From: Bacillus amyloliquefaciens DSM 7 = ATCC 23350
GTDB taxonomy: Bacteria > Bacillota > Bacilli > Bacillales > Bacillaceae
Direction: 5' to 3'
NCBI RefSeq assembly: GCF_000196735.1
Contig: NC_014551.1
Location: 1,049,001-1,113,000, forward strand
DNA: 64,000 nt
The stretch's first letter is position 1. Each line of letters starts with the position of its first letter. Below are positions 28,825 to 37,391 of this stretch, in pieces. The notes beneath the pieces are model-generated. The model made no database searches. It was not told the DNA's origin and was given only the letters and a program-made list of their open reading frames with translations. The translations under genes and the position numbers were made by a program.

Positions 28825-30213
28825 ATGGACGATATTGACAGTTTGATTTTAATCGGTGTGCTCATTGCGTTAACGGCGTTTTTCGTGGCGAGTGAATTTG
28901 CGATCGTCAGAGTGAGGAGATCCAGAATCGATCAGCTCATCCTAGAAGGGAACAGACGGGCAGTGCTTGCAAAGCGTATCATTACGGATCTTGATGAGTA
29001 TTTATCCGCCTCGCAGCTCGGCATTACACTGACATCCATCGGGCTCGGGGTGCTGGGAGAGCCAGCATTTGAGCGGATGCTTCATCCTGTGTTTCGGGGT
29101 ATGGGACTGCCGGATTCTGCTGAGCATGTGATTGCTTTTGCCGCGGCGTACGGGCTGATTACATTTTTACATGTCGTCGTCGGTGAGCTTGCGCCTAAAA
29201 CGGTTGCCATTCAAAAAGCGGAAAAGCTGACGTTATGGATTGCAGGGCCGCTTCGGTTATTTTACGTGTTCATGTTCCCGTTTATTTGGGTGCTGAACGG
29301 CTCCGCGAGAATTTTGACCGGTTTGGCCGGATTAAAGCCGGTATCTGAGCATGAAGGCTCCCACTCTGAAGAAGAGCTGCGGATCCTGCTGTCAGAAAGT
29401 TTAAAAAACGGAGAAATCAATCCGTCTGAATATACATTTGTGAATAAAATTTTTGAGTTTGATAATCGGATCGCCAGGGAAATCATGATTCCGAGAAAAG
29501 AAATCGCCGCTGTTTCAACTGATATGTCAGTGCCGGAAATGCTTGATATGATGCTGAAAGATAAATATACGCGCTGGCCCGTAACGGACGGGGACAAAGA
29601 CAGCGTTATCGGCATGATCAATACGAAGCATCTCTTTTCAGATCTGCTGTTTATGACAGAAGATGAAAAAGCGGAAGTATCCATCGCCTCTTACGTCCGT
29701 CCGGTCATTGAAGTCATCGAGACGATTCCGATACACGATCTTCTGATAAAAATGCAGAGAGAGCGTATTCATCTGGCGATATTATCTGATGAATACGGCG
29801 GAACGTCCGGTCTTGTGACGACCGAAGACATCCTTGAAGAAATCGTCGGCGATATCAGAGACGAATTTGATGAAGACGAACAGCCGCTGATTCAAAAGCT
29901 GTCCGAACGCCATTATGTGCTGGACGGAAAGGTTCGCATCGATCAGGTAAATCATCTGCTCGGCGCAGGGATTGAAGAGGAAGTCGACACGATCGGCGGG
30001 CTTGTGCTGAAGCGGAATATTGATATCTGTTCGGGTGAGTCGATACAGATCGGGGGATACACTGTCCTCGTATTAGAAATGGACGGCCGGTTTATTAAAC
30101 GTCTTGAAGTAAAAGAAGAACAGGGCCGCGCTGGCGGTCAGGAAACAATAAACCGCCCCCTGCCCGTGCCTGAAGCGGTCATGCTTCATAACGCAACCTT
30201 GAGCGAAAAATAA
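28825..30213 (+). CDS. yhdT: CNNM/CorC-family membrane protein, paralogue of YhdP
   Basis: The 462-residue protein is colinear with YhdP. A DUF21 membrane domain ([16 protein letters not shown]) is followed by paired CBS domains (IMIPRKEIA, SDEYGGTSGLVT), a CorC/HlyC C-terminal domain and a longer hydrophilic tail. A role in divalent-cation homeostasis is likely from the family; the direction of transport is not determined. Translation may be set by the leader hairpin shared in design with yhdP. Confidence 0.92.
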   Translation: MDDIDSLILIGVLIALTAFFVASEFAIVRVRRSRIDQLILEGNRRAVLAKRIITDLDEYLSASQLGITLTSIGLGVLGEPAFERMLHPVFRGMGLPDSAEHVIAFAAAYGLITFLHVVVGELAPKTVAIQKAEKLTLWIAGPLRLFYVFMFPFIWVLNGSARILTGLAGLKPVSEHEGSHSEEELRILLSESLKNGEINPSEYTFVNKIFEFDNRIAREIMIPRKEIAAVSTDMSVPEMLDMMLKDKYTRWPVTDGDKDSVIGMINTKHLFSDLLFMTEDEKAEVSIASYVRPVIEVIETIPIHDLLIKMQRERIHLAILSDEYGGTSGLVTTEDILEEIVGDIRDEFDEDEQPLIQKLSERHYVLDGKVRIDQVNHLLGAGIEEEVDTIGGLVLKRNIDICSGESIQIGGYTVLVLEMDGRFIKRLEVKEEQGRAGGQETINRPLPVPEAVMLHNATLSEK

Positions 30214-30231
30214 GCTCAAGGTTTTTTTAAA
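30195..30231 (+). terminator. Terminator after yhdT
   Basis: AACCTTGAGC and GCTCAAGGTT pair, followed by T-run. The 5' arm lies in the last yhdT codons. Confidence 0.85.
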
Positions 30232-30586
30232 TGGATATGATAATGAGGCCGCACCAGAACGCCAAAAGGCTTCCGGCTGCTGAAACTGCGATATAGAGCA
30301 GGCTTTCCTTTATGCGATTGTTCATCATCAGCTGCACGGCTTCAATACTGAAGGTGGAAAAGGTCGTAAACGCACCGAAAAAACCTGTCGCGATGATGAT
30401 ACCGGCGGAAGGATTATCCAGACCCAGTCCGGTGAACATGCCGAGACCGAAAGAGCCGAGCAGGTTGACCGCAGCCATTCCAAGCGGAATCGGAAAACCT
30501 TTTGTCCTTTCTGAAATGGTTTGACCCAGCAGAAAACGCAATACCGCTCCGATTCCCGCTGCGATAAGCATCAAAACAATCGTCAT
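30227..30586 (-). CDS. crcB2: Fluoride channel subunit CrcB/FluC 2
   Basis: The 119-residue protein has four membrane helices with GAVLRFLLG at the N-terminus, the conserved Asn (AAVNLLGSF) and the TM3-break motif GFFGAFTTFSTFSIE that binds the central sodium and lines the pore. It corresponds to B. subtilis YhdV. Its ATG overlaps the end of the upstream crcB gene by 4 nt. Such neighbouring pairs in Bacillus are thought to form heterodimers. Confidence 0.93.
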   Translation of the reverse strand: MTIVLMLIAAGIGAVLRFLLGQTISERTKGFPIPLGMAAVNLLGSFGLGMFTGLGLDNPSAGIIIATGFFGAFTTFSTFSIEAVQLMMNNRIKESLLYIAVSAAGSLLAFWCGLIIISI

Positions 30587-30978
30587 GACGTTTCATGCCC
30601 CTTTCCCGCTGAACGGAGAGCAATCCGCCGTCCGCAGAAAATGCCGGCATACGCAAGGGCAAGGCCGGCGAATAATGTCGCGGCAGCATAACAAAAAGCA
30701 GCTGCGGGAGACGATTGCAGCAAAAAGACGGTTTCTTTTGCGAAGGTTGACATCGTCGTGAAACCTCCGCAAAAACCGGTTCCGAAAAAGGCGGTTAGAA
30801 GAGGGCGCTTTGCCCGAATGACAAAATAACCCGTGATAAGACCAAGTAAAAGGCTTCCCGCCGCGTTTTCGAGGAAAGTAGCCGCGGGGAAAGAACTGCT
30901 GTGAATGTGCGTGCTCAATTCAAAGCGGAGCAAAGCGCCAAGCGCCCCTCCGATAAAAATTGCGATGTATTGTTTCAT
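30583..30978 (-). CDS. crcB1: Fluoride channel subunit CrcB/FluC 1
   Basis: The 131-residue protein has four membrane helices with GALGALLRFELS, ENAAGSLLLG and GFCGGFTTMSTFAKE. It corresponds to B. subtilis YhdU. I choose ATG 30978: it follows AAGGA by 8 nt and is one base from the yhdW stop (TGA-T-ATG). An in-frame ATG at 30987 overlaps that ribosome site. No fluoride riboswitch is seen upstream of the operon. Confidence 0.92.
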   Translation of the reverse strand: MKQYIAIFIGGALGALLRFELSTHIHSSSFPAATFLENAAGSLLLGLITGYFVIRAKRPLLTAFFGTGFCGGFTTMSTFAKETVFLLQSSPAAAFCYAAATLFAGLALAYAGIFCGRRIALRSAGKGHETS

Positions 30979-30979
30979 A

Positions 30980-31696
30980 TCAGCCATCCTTAGAAATAAA
31001 ATCCGGAAAATCAGTTACAATGCCGTCAACTGCCATCATTTGCAGCTTTTCGGCCGTCTTTTTGTTTCTGACCGTCCATGCAAATACTTTCAGGCCGTGT
31101 CTGTGGGCGGTGGAAATCAAGAACCGATTCAGGCGGGTGTATTTAATATTGACATAATTTGCGGCTGATTTGTAGGCGGTCAGCTGGCTTTTGGAAAACA
31201 TCCCAAAGCTGGGCCTGGCAATGATCGCAGTCGGAACGGACGGATACATGTCATGAAAGATCTGAATCGACTTGAGGCTGAAAGATTGAACGATATGATA
31301 AATGGAAAAGGAAAACTTGCTTAACAGCTGGCCGACTGCTTTTTCAAGACCGACTTGAGAAGCGTGCCCTTTTAGTTCAATTAAAAATCCGATTTTAGAA
31401 TGATAGCGCTTCAAGACCTCTTCGAGCAGGGGAATCCGCTCTCCTTTAAACTCAGCTCCGTACCAGCTTCCGGCGTCCAAAGACTGCAGCTGCTTCAGCG
31501 TGTAATCTTTTACAAAACCGGAGCCGTCCGTTGTCCTGTCGACTCTGTCATCATGAATGACGACAATGTGTCCGTCTTTTGTGAGCTGGACGTCAAGCTC
31601 AATGAAATCAGCGTTCAATTCGGCCGCGATATCAAATGCCGCAAATGTATTTTCGGGCGCATTACCGGATGCGCCGCGATGGGCGATGGTATACAA
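30980..31696 (-). CDS. yhdW: Glycerophosphodiester phosphodiesterase
   Basis: The 238-residue GDPD-family TIM barrel has catalytic His (AHRGASGNAPENTFAAF), metal-binding ELDVQLTKDGHIVVIHDD and the ELKG block. It should cleave glycerophosphodiesters to glycerol-3-phosphate and an alcohol. No signal peptide, so it is cytoplasmic. Start TTG 31696 behind GAGGGGAG. It is the first gene of a yhdW-crcB1-crcB2 operon; the reason for coupling to fluoride export is unknown. Confidence 0.92.
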   Translation of the reverse strand: MYTIAHRGASGNAPENTFAAFDIAAELNADFIELDVQLTKDGHIVVIHDDRVDRTTDGSGFVKDYTLKQLQSLDAGSWYGAEFKGERIPLLEEVLKRYHSKIGFLIELKGHASQVGLEKAVGQLLSKFSFSIYHIVQSFSLKSIQIFHDMYPSVPTAIIARPSFGMFSKSQLTAYKSAANYVNIKYTRLNRFLISTAHRHGLKVFAWTVRNKKTAEKLQMMAVDGIVTDFPDFISKDG

Positions 31697-31817
31697 GCTT
31701 GTCAGCTCCCCTCAAGGGCATTTCTGTTATTATATCAAATTCATATATGCACAGCGATTCAAACTGGTGAATGTGCGAAAGAGGATTTTTTTGGAATGAA
31801 GATAGTGCTTTTTTCGG

Positions 31818-31845
31818 TTTACAATCCGCAGTGGTGATTTATAAT
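31818..31845 (+). promoter_or_regulatory. Likely promoter of yhdX
   Basis: TTTACA (31818-31823), 16-nt spacer, TATAAT (31840-31845), 20 nt before the yhdX start. Confidence 0.5.
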
Positions 31846-31865
31846 GGCAAAAAGGAGGCGAGATC

Positions 31866-31970
31866 ATGGGAAAAGGGAGATTGAAAGTGGAAGAAAGAAT
31901 TAAAGCCGAAACCGATGCTGAAATTCAAAAAGCGACTCTCCTGAAACAGACACAATCGAAGAAGAAATAG
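31866..31970 (+). CDS. yhdX: Small charged protein YhdX (34 residues)
   Basis: The ORF begins MGKGRLKVEERIKAETDAE and ends in a lysine-rich tail (SKKK). It has a very strong ribosome site (AAGGAGG, 6 nt from ATG), a promoter and a terminator, so it is a real gene despite its size. It is helical and highly charged. It matches the annotated small gene yhdX of B. subtilis; function unknown. Confidence 0.8.
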   Translation: MGKGRLKVEERIKAETDAEIQKATLLKQTQSKKK

Positions 31971-32017
31971 TGCCTGCCCCTGTTGTATCTGGCTGAAAGA
32001 TGAACGAATTTTGTGAA

Positions 32018-32050
32018 AACCCCGGCTGTGTTCTGCTGCCGGGGTTTTTA
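32018..32050 (+). terminator. Terminator after yhdX
   Basis: AACCCCGGC and GCCGGGGTT, 9-bp perfect stem, followed by TTTTT. Confidence 0.9.
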
Positions 32051-32132
32051 GGCTGCCTGAAGACATTAAAAGAAGCTGATGTCCGAATGTTTTAGTATAA
32101 TGGATTTTCGACAAGACAAAGGAGCATATGCC

Positions 32133-33248
32133 ATGATGACACATTTTCAGAGCTTTTTTACTCTTGACCATATTTCACAGATCGGTATCAGCATTGGAAT
32201 TTTAGCGGCTTTTCTCATTTTGAGAAAGCTGTTTGTCAAATACTTTTTTCAGCTTGTTTATAAATTGGCGAACAAACCGAAAACCGACATATTCAAACAG
32301 ATTGCCATCGCGTTTGACAAGCCGGCCAGATGGTTTTTCGTGGCGCTGGGGCTGTTTTTGGCGATTGAGTATTCGCCGTTTTTAGACGGGCAGATGGATA
32401 TTGTCAAAAAAATGTACCGCTCCCTGATCGTGGCGCTGATCGCCTGGGGGCTTTGCAATCTGACATCCGCGTCTTCCTTTTTATTTCATAAAGTCAATCA
32501 GCGCTTTGAGCTTGATATGGATGACATTTTGGCGCCGTTTTTATCCAAGGTGCTGCGCTTTGTCATTCTCGCGCTCAGCGTCAGTGTAATCGCGCAGGAA
32601 TTTAATTATGATGTAAACGGGTTCGTGGCCGGACTCGGACTTGGCGGGCTGGCCTTCGCACTCGCGGCTAAAGATACGATCAGCAATTTTTTCGGCGGTA
32701 TCATCATCATTACGGAGAAGCCGTTTACGATCGGCGACTGGGTCGAGACGTCGTCTGTGACGGGGGGCGTAGAAGATATTACATTCAGAAGCACAAGGTT
32801 CCGCACGGCGCAGGGGGCGCTTGTCACCGTGCCCAATTCAACGCTGTCCATGGAAGCCATCACAAACTGGACGAGAATGACGAAGCGCCAGGTTACGTTT
32901 TCCATTCGTGTCTCTTATGCGACGCCGATTGACCGTTTAGAGCGGTGCATCATCAGGCTCAGAGAAATGCTGCGTGAACATGAAGGCGTACATGATGATA
33001 CGATTATGGTTCATTTTGACGTGTTTGCAGACAGCTATTACAATCTGTTTTTTAACTTCTACACAAAGACCATCGTCTGGGCGGAAAGTCTGGATGTGCG
33101 GCAGGATATCAACCGCCGGATTATTGATCTTTTTGCGGAGGAAGGCGTGGAATTCGCCTATCCGGGCCAAACGGTTTTTGTGAAACAGAAAAATCAGGAT
33201 GAACCGGTTCAAGTCAATGGTCATTCCGGAGAAAAAGAACGGGCATAA
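32133..33248 (+). CDS. yhdY: MscS-family mechanosensitive channel
   Basis: The 371-residue protein has four or five N-terminal membrane helices, then the MscS pore helix and beta domain (GLGLGGLAFALAAKDTISNFFGGIIIITEKPFTIGDWV; only parts are cited as motif). The C-terminal cytoplasmic domain ends in a hydrophilic tail. It should release solutes on osmotic downshift. ATG 32133 (tandem ATGs) follows AAAGGAG by 8 nt; TATAAT lies at 32096-32101. The longer frame upstream overlaps that promoter and was rejected. Confidence 0.9.
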   Translation: MMTHFQSFFTLDHISQIGISIGILAAFLILRKLFVKYFFQLVYKLANKPKTDIFKQIAIAFDKPARWFFVALGLFLAIEYSPFLDGQMDIVKKMYRSLIVALIAWGLCNLTSASSFLFHKVNQRFELDMDDILAPFLSKVLRFVILALSVSVIAQEFNYDVNGFVAGLGLGGLAFALAAKDTISNFFGGIIIITEKPFTIGDWVETSSVTGGVEDITFRSTRFRTAQGALVTVPNSTLSMEAITNWTRMTKRQVTFSIRVSYATPIDRLERCIIRLREMLREHEGVHDDTIMVHFDVFADSYYNLFFNFYTKTIVWAESLDVRQDINRRIIDLFAEEGVEFAYPGQTVFVKQKNQDEPVQVNGHSGEKERA

Positions 33249-33266
33249 CAGGCGCCGTTCTTTTTT
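33235..33266 (+). terminator. Terminator after yhdY
   Basis: AAGAACGG and CCGTTCTT pair around a 12-nt loop that includes the yhdY stop, followed by T-run. Confidence 0.75.
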
Positions 33267-33300
33267 CATGATATGATAAAAAGAAAAAGGCGGTGGAAGA

Positions 33301-34044
33301 GTGGAAGCGGTTATGACATTGATCAATCAGGCTGAACGTATCATGGTGCTGACGGGAGCGGGCATGAGCACGGAATCCGGCATTCCTGATTTTCGTTCGG
33401 CGGGCGGTATATGGACCGAAGACACCTCCAGAATGGAAGCGATGAGCAGGGAATACTTTGAACGCCGTCCGCGCGACTTCTGGCCTAAATTCAAACAGCT
33501 GTTTCAGATGAAAATGAGCGGAAGTTATGAACCGAATGCCGGCCATAAGTATTTGGCGGATCTTGAAAAGCGGGGAAAACAGGTAGACATTTTCACGCAG
33601 AATATTGACGGGCTTCATAGAAAAGCGAGAAGCAGCAGTGTCTATGAGCTTCACGGTTCAATTCAGACCGCCGCATGCCCCCGCTGCGGAGCGCGCTACG
33701 GGCTTTCACATCTGCTGAAGGAAGAAGTGCCGGAATGTACGGCGGAGACCGGAGATCATGCGGTATGCGGCGCTGTATTAAAGACGGATGTCGTCCTGTT
33801 CGGCGATCTTGTTCAGCATTTTGAAACCCTTTATGAAAAGCTTGATAAAGCTGATCTTCTTCTTGTGATCGGCACTTCGCTTGAGGTGGCGCCGGCAAGG
33901 TTTGTCCCTGAGGATGTGAGCCGGATTCCCGGTTTGAAGCAGGTGATCATTAACCTTGAGCCGACATATTGCGACCATTTATTTGATCTTGTCATTCATG
34001 AGAAGATCGGTGAATTTGCAAAGCGGATCAGCGCCGCGACATAA
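33301..34044 (+). CDS. srtN: NAD-dependent protein deacetylase (sirtuin)
   Basis: The 247-residue sirtuin has GAGMSTESGIPDFR for NAD binding, TQNIDGLH and the catalytic His in VYELHGS, a zinc site formed by CPRCG and two later cysteines (PECTAE, AVCGAV), and GTSLEVAPA. B. subtilis SrtN deacetylates acetyl-CoA synthetase. GTG 33301 follows AAGGCGG and gives the same length as B. subtilis SrtN; ATG 33313 is a less likely start. Confidence 0.95.
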   Translation: MEAVMTLINQAERIMVLTGAGMSTESGIPDFRSAGGIWTEDTSRMEAMSREYFERRPRDFWPKFKQLFQMKMSGSYEPNAGHKYLADLEKRGKQVDIFTQNIDGLHRKARSSSVYELHGSIQTAACPRCGARYGLSHLLKEEVPECTAETGDHAVCGAVLKTDVVLFGDLVQHFETLYEKLDKADLLLVIGTSLEVAPARFVPEDVSRIPGLKQVIINLEPTYCDHLFDLVIHEKIGEFAKRISAAT

Positions 34045-34047
34045 AAA

Positions 34048-34079
34048 AAGCCGGATCATATACAGATCCGGCTTTTCTT
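34048..34079. terminator. Bidirectional terminator between srtN and yheN
   Basis: AAGCCGGATC and GATCCGGCTT, perfect 10-bp stem with T-runs on both strands. Confidence 0.9.
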
Positions 34080-34926
34080 ATTCATGGACGGGAATCATTT
34101 GATCCGTCAGCACGTCAAATGAGTAGCCCTGAGCTTTCAGTTTTTGGATCAGGCTCGGCAAAGCATGCACCGTCGCAGGCAGATCGTGCATTAAAATGAC
34201 ATGCGGCCTGCTCGTATGAACACTTTCCAAATATGCGAGCTGATTCAGCACTTCCGGCACGTACCGGGCATTCTTGTACTTCCAGTCCTCGCTGTCTATC
34301 GTCCAGTCCCAGTACACGAAGCCGCCTTTTTCGAGATGCTTAATCTGGGTGTCTGTCAATGACGGTTTGCTGCCGTAAGGCGTACGGACAAGATCCGTTT
34401 TCACTCCGGTGATTGCCTGGAGCGTATCGCGTCCCTGCTGCATTTCTTTCAGCGGCGATGTCGGTGTTTGATAAAACAGATGATTATCGTGCGTCACGCC
34501 ATGCAGGCCGAGCGCGATTCCTTCCCGGTTCGCTCTTTCCACGGAATGCTTATAGGCTTTCATCCGCGGTTCAAGCATAAAAAAAGTGGCTTTTGCGCCA
34601 TTTGCCTTCAATACATTCAACAGCTGTTCAGTATATGGAGACGGCCCGTCGTCGAAGGTTAAATATACCGTTTTTTTCCCTGTGTCTTGCTCTTTCTGCA
34701 AATGTTTAAGTAAGACGTCGGGAGAATCATTTTTCAGCCGCAGGCTTTCTGTTTCGTCTCGAAGCTGTCCGTTTGCGGTCACGGTGACCTGCTTGTTTTT
34801 TGCGGCGGAAGCGGAATAACCCATTATGACGATTACCAGAAGCAGTCCGCACAAAACTGCTAAACTCGTAAGTTTAAAAGCCAATGAAAACAGAGAAGGG
34901 GAAGCACCTTCTTTTGTCTTGCGCAT
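34078..34926 (-). CDS. yheN: Polysaccharide deacetylase (NodB family), membrane-anchored
   Basis: The 282-residue protein has an N-terminal signal anchor (about 15-38) followed by a NodB domain: TFDDGPSPYTEQ with the catalytic and metal Asp pair, ALGLHGVTHDNH with metal His, RTPYGS, and ILMHD near the C-terminus. It should de-N-acetylate peptidoglycan or another wall sugar; the substrate is not determined. ATG 34926 (GGAGAG, 6 nt) gives the same length as B. subtilis YheN; a longer frame was rejected. Confidence 0.9.
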   Translation of the reverse strand: MRKTKEGASPSLFSLAFKLTSLAVLCGLLLVIVIMGYSASAAKNKQVTVTANGQLRDETESLRLKNDSPDVLLKHLQKEQDTGKKTVYLTFDDGPSPYTEQLLNVLKANGAKATFFMLEPRMKAYKHSVERANREGIALGLHGVTHDNHLFYQTPTSPLKEMQQGRDTLQAITGVKTDLVRTPYGSKPSLTDTQIKHLEKGGFVYWDWTIDSEDWKYKNARYVPEVLNQLAYLESVHTSRPHVILMHDLPATVHALPSLIQKLKAQGYSFDVLTDQMIPVHE

Positions 34927-35186
34927 AACAATCTCTCCAGTAGCATAAATTTCTTCATAATGCTGGTAACAACGGAGGCTTGCAAAGTGCCATAAGTTAA
35001 CAGCATATGTATGTCGAATCAAGTATACAGGAACAAAACTGGAAAAGACATAGAAAATATGTCGAATGATAAGATTTTAAGAAAAAAATAAACTCCGCTG
35101 CCGGCTTGCTTGTTCAATATGATAGAATAGTTGACAATAACAGCTGAGAATGCACATCACGGCAGATAACGATTAGGAGGGTTTAC

Positions 35187-36038
35187 ATGAAGGCATTAGT
35201 AAACGGCCAGTTGATTGATCGTGAGGAAGCGGCAGTTGATATTGAGGACCGCGGATATCAATTCGGTGACGGTGTGTATGAAGTCATCAGAGTGTATAAC
35301 GGCGCCTTATTCGGACTGCGGGAGCATATCGTCCGTCTTTTCAGAAGCGCCGCAGAAATCGGTATCGCCCTTCCGTTCTCCGCAGAAGACATAGAATGGG
35401 ATCTGCAAAAGCTCGTACAGGAAAACAAACTCATTGACGGCGGAGTTTATATTCAGACGACGAGAGGGAAGGCGCCGCGAAAGCACCAGTATGACAAGGG
35501 ATTGGAGCCGCAGACGACGGCATACACCTTTTCAGTGAAAAAACCGGAAAATGAACAAAAAGCCGGAGCGCAGGCCATAACGGCGGAAGACAAACGCTGG
35601 CTGAGATGTGACATTAAGAGTCTGAATTTACTGTATAATGTGATGATCAAACAAAAAGCATATGAAGCAGGCGCATATGAAGCAGTGCTGATAAGAGACG
35701 GGGCGGTAACGGAAGGAACCTCATCCAATGTATACGCCGTCATTAACGGCACCGTTCGGACGCATCCTGCAAACGAGCTGATTTTAAACGGCATTACCAG
35801 AATAAAACTTTTAGAACTGATGAAAGAAAACGGGATTGAGGTGCGGGAGAAGCCCCTTACTGAAGACGAACTCAGAGGCGCGGATGAAATTTTTATCTCG
35901 TCAACGACGTCTGAACTAATCCCGATCGTAACCCTTGACGGAAAACCGGTCGGCAGCGGTGCGCCGGGTCCTGTAGCCAAAACGATACTGGAGGCATTTC
36001 AGTCGCGCATTCAGCAGGAGATCGGAGTTCAATCATAA
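35187..36038 (+). CDS. dat: D-alanine aminotransferase
   Basis: The 283-residue fold-type IV PLP enzyme interconverts D-alanine and D-glutamate with their 2-oxo acids, feeding peptidoglycan. Features are [19 protein letters not shown], the Schiff-base Lys144 (CDIKSLNLL), [10 protein letters not shown] and a TTSE phosphate-binding turn. It corresponds to YheM. Ribosome site AGGAGGG. Confidence 0.95.
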   Translation: MKALVNGQLIDREEAAVDIEDRGYQFGDGVYEVIRVYNGALFGLREHIVRLFRSAAEIGIALPFSAEDIEWDLQKLVQENKLIDGGVYIQTTRGKAPRKHQYDKGLEPQTTAYTFSVKKPENEQKAGAQAITAEDKRWLRCDIKSLNLLYNVMIKQKAYEAGAYEAVLIRDGAVTEGTSSNVYAVINGTVRTHPANELILNGITRIKLLELMKENGIEVREKPLTEDELRGADEIFISSTTSELIPIVTLDGKPVGSGAPGPVAKTILEAFQSRIQQEIGVQS

Positions 36039-36045
36039 GCGGAAA

Positions 36046-36073
36046 AAAGGCCGGAAACACATCCGGCCTTTTT
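36046..36073. terminator. Bidirectional terminator between dat and the TetR gene
   Basis: AAGGCCGGA and TCCGGCCTT pair around AACACA, with T/A runs on both sides. Confidence 0.88.
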
Positions 36074-36080
36074 GCTTCTG

Positions 36081-36665
36081 TCAGATAAAAAGAGATTCGA
36101 TATGCTGAATGAGCACGCGGGAGATCTTCTCTTTTGAAAGACGATTCGGTTCAAGCATGGCATGCAGCGCCAATCCGTCTGCGATGGCATACAATTTCTC
36201 CGCTTCTATCTCTTTATCAAGATTTGGTTTCAGATGCTTATTTTCATCCAGCCAGTCAATCAGGCTCCGGATATATTCCAAGATCCCGTCGTGCTGGGGA
36301 TGAAATTCTTCCCCCTTATGTCTGGCGTAAGCTGTGAAAGCGAACCATACCTCCATTTCAGCCATCGATTCTTCATCTGTCGGGATGATTTCAAGCATCA
36401 GACGCACCGCTTTTTCTTTCGGCGGCAGATCTGTCATGGCGACTTCGTTAATTCTGGCGGCAACTTTTTCTTTTACGAGTGTCATCGCGTACCCCAAAAG
36501 CTCGTCCTGGGTGGTGAAATAGTGCCTCAGCGCGCCTAAAGAAAGACCCGCTTCCCGGGCGATGTTTCTCACTGTCGCTCCTTCCATGCCCCGTTCCAGA
36601 ATCGTCCGCCATGTGGCTTCGGCTATTTGTTTTCTTCTTTTTTCGTGGTCGATTATTTTAGGCAT
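36081..36665 (-). CDS. TetR-family regulator
   Basis: The 194-residue protein has a TetR DNA-binding domain (RKQIAEATWRTILERGMEGATVRNIAREAG, then LSLGALRHYFTTQDELL). Its ligand domain resembles BetI/PksA-type regulators. It is divergent from a membrane-protein gene across 108 bp holding a palindrome, so it probably represses that gene and itself. B. subtilis 168 carries nhaC in this interval (dat to nhaX), so this pair marks a difference from 168. No ligand can be read from the sequence. Confidence 0.88.
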   Translation of the reverse strand: MPKIIDHEKRRKQIAEATWRTILERGMEGATVRNIAREAGLSLGALRHYFTTQDELLGYAMTLVKEKVAARINEVAMTDLPPKEKAVRLMLEIIPTDEESMAEMEVWFAFTAYARHKGEEFHPQHDGILEYIRSLIDWLDENKHLKPNLDKEIEAEKLYAIADGLALHAMLEPNRLSKEKISRVLIQHIESLFI

Positions 36666-36694
36666 GGTTCCAGTGTAACAGGAAAAAAATTTTC

Positions 36695-36722
36695 TTGCAA
36701 TTTTGTAATACGATTGTATTAA
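36695..36722 (+). promoter_or_regulatory. Promoter with embedded palindromic operator
   Basis: TTGCAA (36695-36700) and TATTAA (36717-36722) form a promoter with 16-bp spacing. Inside it TAATAC and GTATTA (36706-36711, 36716-36721) are perfect arms around GATT. The location blocks polymerase binding, as for a TetR operator. Confidence 0.6.
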
Positions 36723-36740
36723 ATAAAAAGAGGTGTTACA

Positions 36741-36761
36741 ATGCTTTTTAGAAAACGATAA
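36741..36761 (+). CDS. Possible six-residue upstream ORF
   Basis: ATG CTT TTT AGA AAA CGA TAA, preceded by AAGAGGTG, ends inside the ribosome site (AAGGGGG) of the downstream membrane-protein gene. This is a layout that could couple their translation. It may be chance. Confidence 0.3.
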   Translation: MLFRKR

Positions 36762-36773
36762 GGGGGAACCGGA

Positions 36774-37325
36774 TTGAACGCAGTTGCTTGGTTGATTGTC
36801 ATTTGTGAGGCTGCTTTTTGGGCGGCTGTCATCTGCGGATTGGCGGCGCGGTATTTATTCAGGCGGCAAAAGCTCGGAATGTTTTTTTTCGCTCTCATTC
36901 CTCTTTTGGATGCCGTATTGTTTCTTGCGGCTGCGGCTGATTTATACAGAGGGGCGACAGCGACTTTGGCGCATGCTTTGGCCGCCGTTTACATCGGAGT
37001 GTCTGTCGCCTTCGGAAAAAGCATGATTCAATGGGCGGATGAGCGTTTCCGTTATTATGTGGTAAAGGAAGGGGCAAAACCAGTTAAGCGGTACGGACTG
37101 GATTACGCCAAACATTATGCAAAAGGATGGGGGAGGCATGTATTAGCGTTTATCATCGGCGGCATTCTTTTGGCCGGAACGGTATTTCTCATTCACGACG
37201 CTTCCCGGACCGAAGCGCTCAGCGGCCTGTTAAAGGGCTGGTCCGTCGTATTGTGCATCGATTTTTTGATCATGGCGAGCTTTTTTGTAATGCCGAAAAA
37301 AAGAGGAAACAGCCGGGAGATGTAA
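36774..37325 (+). CDS. Four- or five-helix membrane protein, TetR-associated
   Basis: The 183-residue protein has three N-terminal membrane helices (about 2-25, 35-52, 65-85), a cytoplasmic loop rich in basic and aromatic residues (WADERFRYYVVKEGAKPVKRYG), and two C-terminal helices (about 120-140, 155-180). I do not recognise the family. Start is TTG behind AAGGGGG. It lies next to a divergent TetR gene, so it is probably induced by the TetR ligand; transport or membrane protection is possible but unproven. Confidence 0.75.
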   Translation: MNAVAWLIVICEAAFWAAVICGLAARYLFRRQKLGMFFFALIPLLDAVLFLAAAADLYRGATATLAHALAAVYIGVSVAFGKSMIQWADERFRYYVVKEGAKPVKRYGLDYAKHYAKGWGRHVLAFIIGGILLAGTVFLIHDASRTEALSGLLKGWSVVLCIDFLIMASFFVMPKKRGNSREM

Positions 37326-37351
37326 ATCGTCTTCATGCACGGACGAACACA

Positions 37352-37385
37352 GAAAAAAAGCAGCTTTTTATAAAGCTGCTGCACA
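37352..37385 (-). terminator. Terminator after nhaX
   Basis: AGCAGCTTT and AAAGCTGCT, 9-bp perfect stem; the A7 run on + gives the minus-strand T-run. Confidence 0.88.
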
Positions 37386-37391
37386 GAAAGA

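Noticed and set aside
31697..31865. Fluoride riboswitch before yhdW-crcB
   Set aside because: I looked for the conserved GGCGATGG-type motif and its pseudoknot partner and did not find it.
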